DNA from: an uncultured Alphaproteobacteria bacterium
GTDB lineage: Bacteria; Pseudomonadota; Alphaproteobacteria; RF32; CAG-239
Reading direction: 5' to 3'
DNA length: 5,355 nucleotides
Assembly: GCA_944392285.1 (NCBI GenBank)
Contig: CALXWF010000048.1
Span: 1 to 5,355, forward strand
Shown here: positions 5,251-5,355 of the stretch, in pieces
Layout of the letters: every line of letters begins with the position of its first letter
Numbering within the stretch: the stretch's first letter is position 1
Translations under genes and position numbers: made by a program
Notes under the pieces: model-generated
Told to the model about the DNA's origin: nothing
The model's database searches: none
The model's input: the letters and a program-made list of their open reading frames with translations, nothing else

Positions 5251-5355
5251 GTCATCCTGAAGGTCACACCCTGCGGGCTGTGACACATTCAGGATCCATA
5301 ACCCCTGCGAAGCAGACAAAATAACATAAAGAGACCCTGAAACGAGTTCAGGGTG
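5251..5355. repeat. Compound palindromic intergenic repeat, cut by the window edge
   Basis: Three nested or adjacent hairpins are visible. ATCCTGAA (5254-5261) pairs with TTCAGGAT (5288-5295), enclosing GTCACA (5263-5268) with TGTGAC (5279-5284) and CCC with GGG around TGC. CTGC-GAA-GCAG (5305-5315) is a small hairpin. ACCCTGAA (5334-5341) pairs with TTCAGGGT (5347-5354) around ACGAG. The start GTCATCCTGAA and the end TTCAGGGTG are near-complementary, so the whole segment may be one long inverted element whose right end lies just outside the window. Its form matches dispersed TCCTGAA-type intergenic repeats, which I recall from host-associated alphaproteobacterial genomes. No open frame or transposase is present, so it is either a REP/MITE-like element or a relic. 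The spacer 5202-5250 contains nothing I can name apart from a related TTGTCATTCC at 5214-5223. Confidence 0.75.

Overview
The window looks like a bacterial chromosome segment from an AT-rich organism with ordinary Shine-Dalgarno signals (AGGGG, AAGGAA, AAAGGA and GGAG before four of the starts). G/C-rich palindromic intergenic repeats at the right end, including the TCCTGAA...TTCAGG type, resemble dispersed repeats I associate with host-associated Alphaproteobacteria. That placement is a weak inference, because no rRNA or lineage-defining gene is present. The genes are mostly single transcription units, each with its own promoter and terminator. I found no operon, CRISPR array, insertion sequence or tRNA.

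Left part (1-927): a drug/metabolite transporter (EamA/DMT) gene runs leftward off the edge. It appears broken, with a one-base frameshift just after its start and what looks like a large internal deletion. To its right a leftward gene (436-780) encodes a small unknown three-helix membrane protein followed by a terminator. A compact divergent promoter region (about 822-891), with two TAGACA -35 boxes and a TGTCTAGACA palindrome, serves this gene and the next one.

Middle (928-2963): a lone left-handed beta-helix acyltransferase (sugar-nucleotide N-acetyltransferase type) runs rightward. It converges with proS, a prolyl-tRNA synthetase of the archaeal/eukaryotic-like short class, across a symmetric bidirectional terminator whose left arm encodes the acyltransferase C-terminus. 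The 311 bases between proS and the next gene (2964-3274) hold a terminator-like hairpin in the proS leader, back-to-back promoter candidates, and a leader of roughly 130 nt for a cold-shock protein.

Right part (3275-5355): a CspA-family cold-shock protein with a strong terminator is followed by a 442-residue soluble protein I do not recognise, with its own promoter and ribosome binding site. The last 405 bases (4951-5355) contain no gene. They hold a 41-bp tandem array of palindromic, terminator-like units (5001-5201), a short spacer, and a compound palindromic repeat cut by the window edge (5251 onward).

The genes do not form a pathway: translation (proS), RNA chaperoning (Csp), surface sugar modification (acyltransferase) and two unknowns sit side by side. 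The points most worth following up are the unrecognised 442-residue protein, the tandem hairpin array behind it, the proS leader hairpin and the decaying transporter. I saw no clear evidence of a new multi-gene system.
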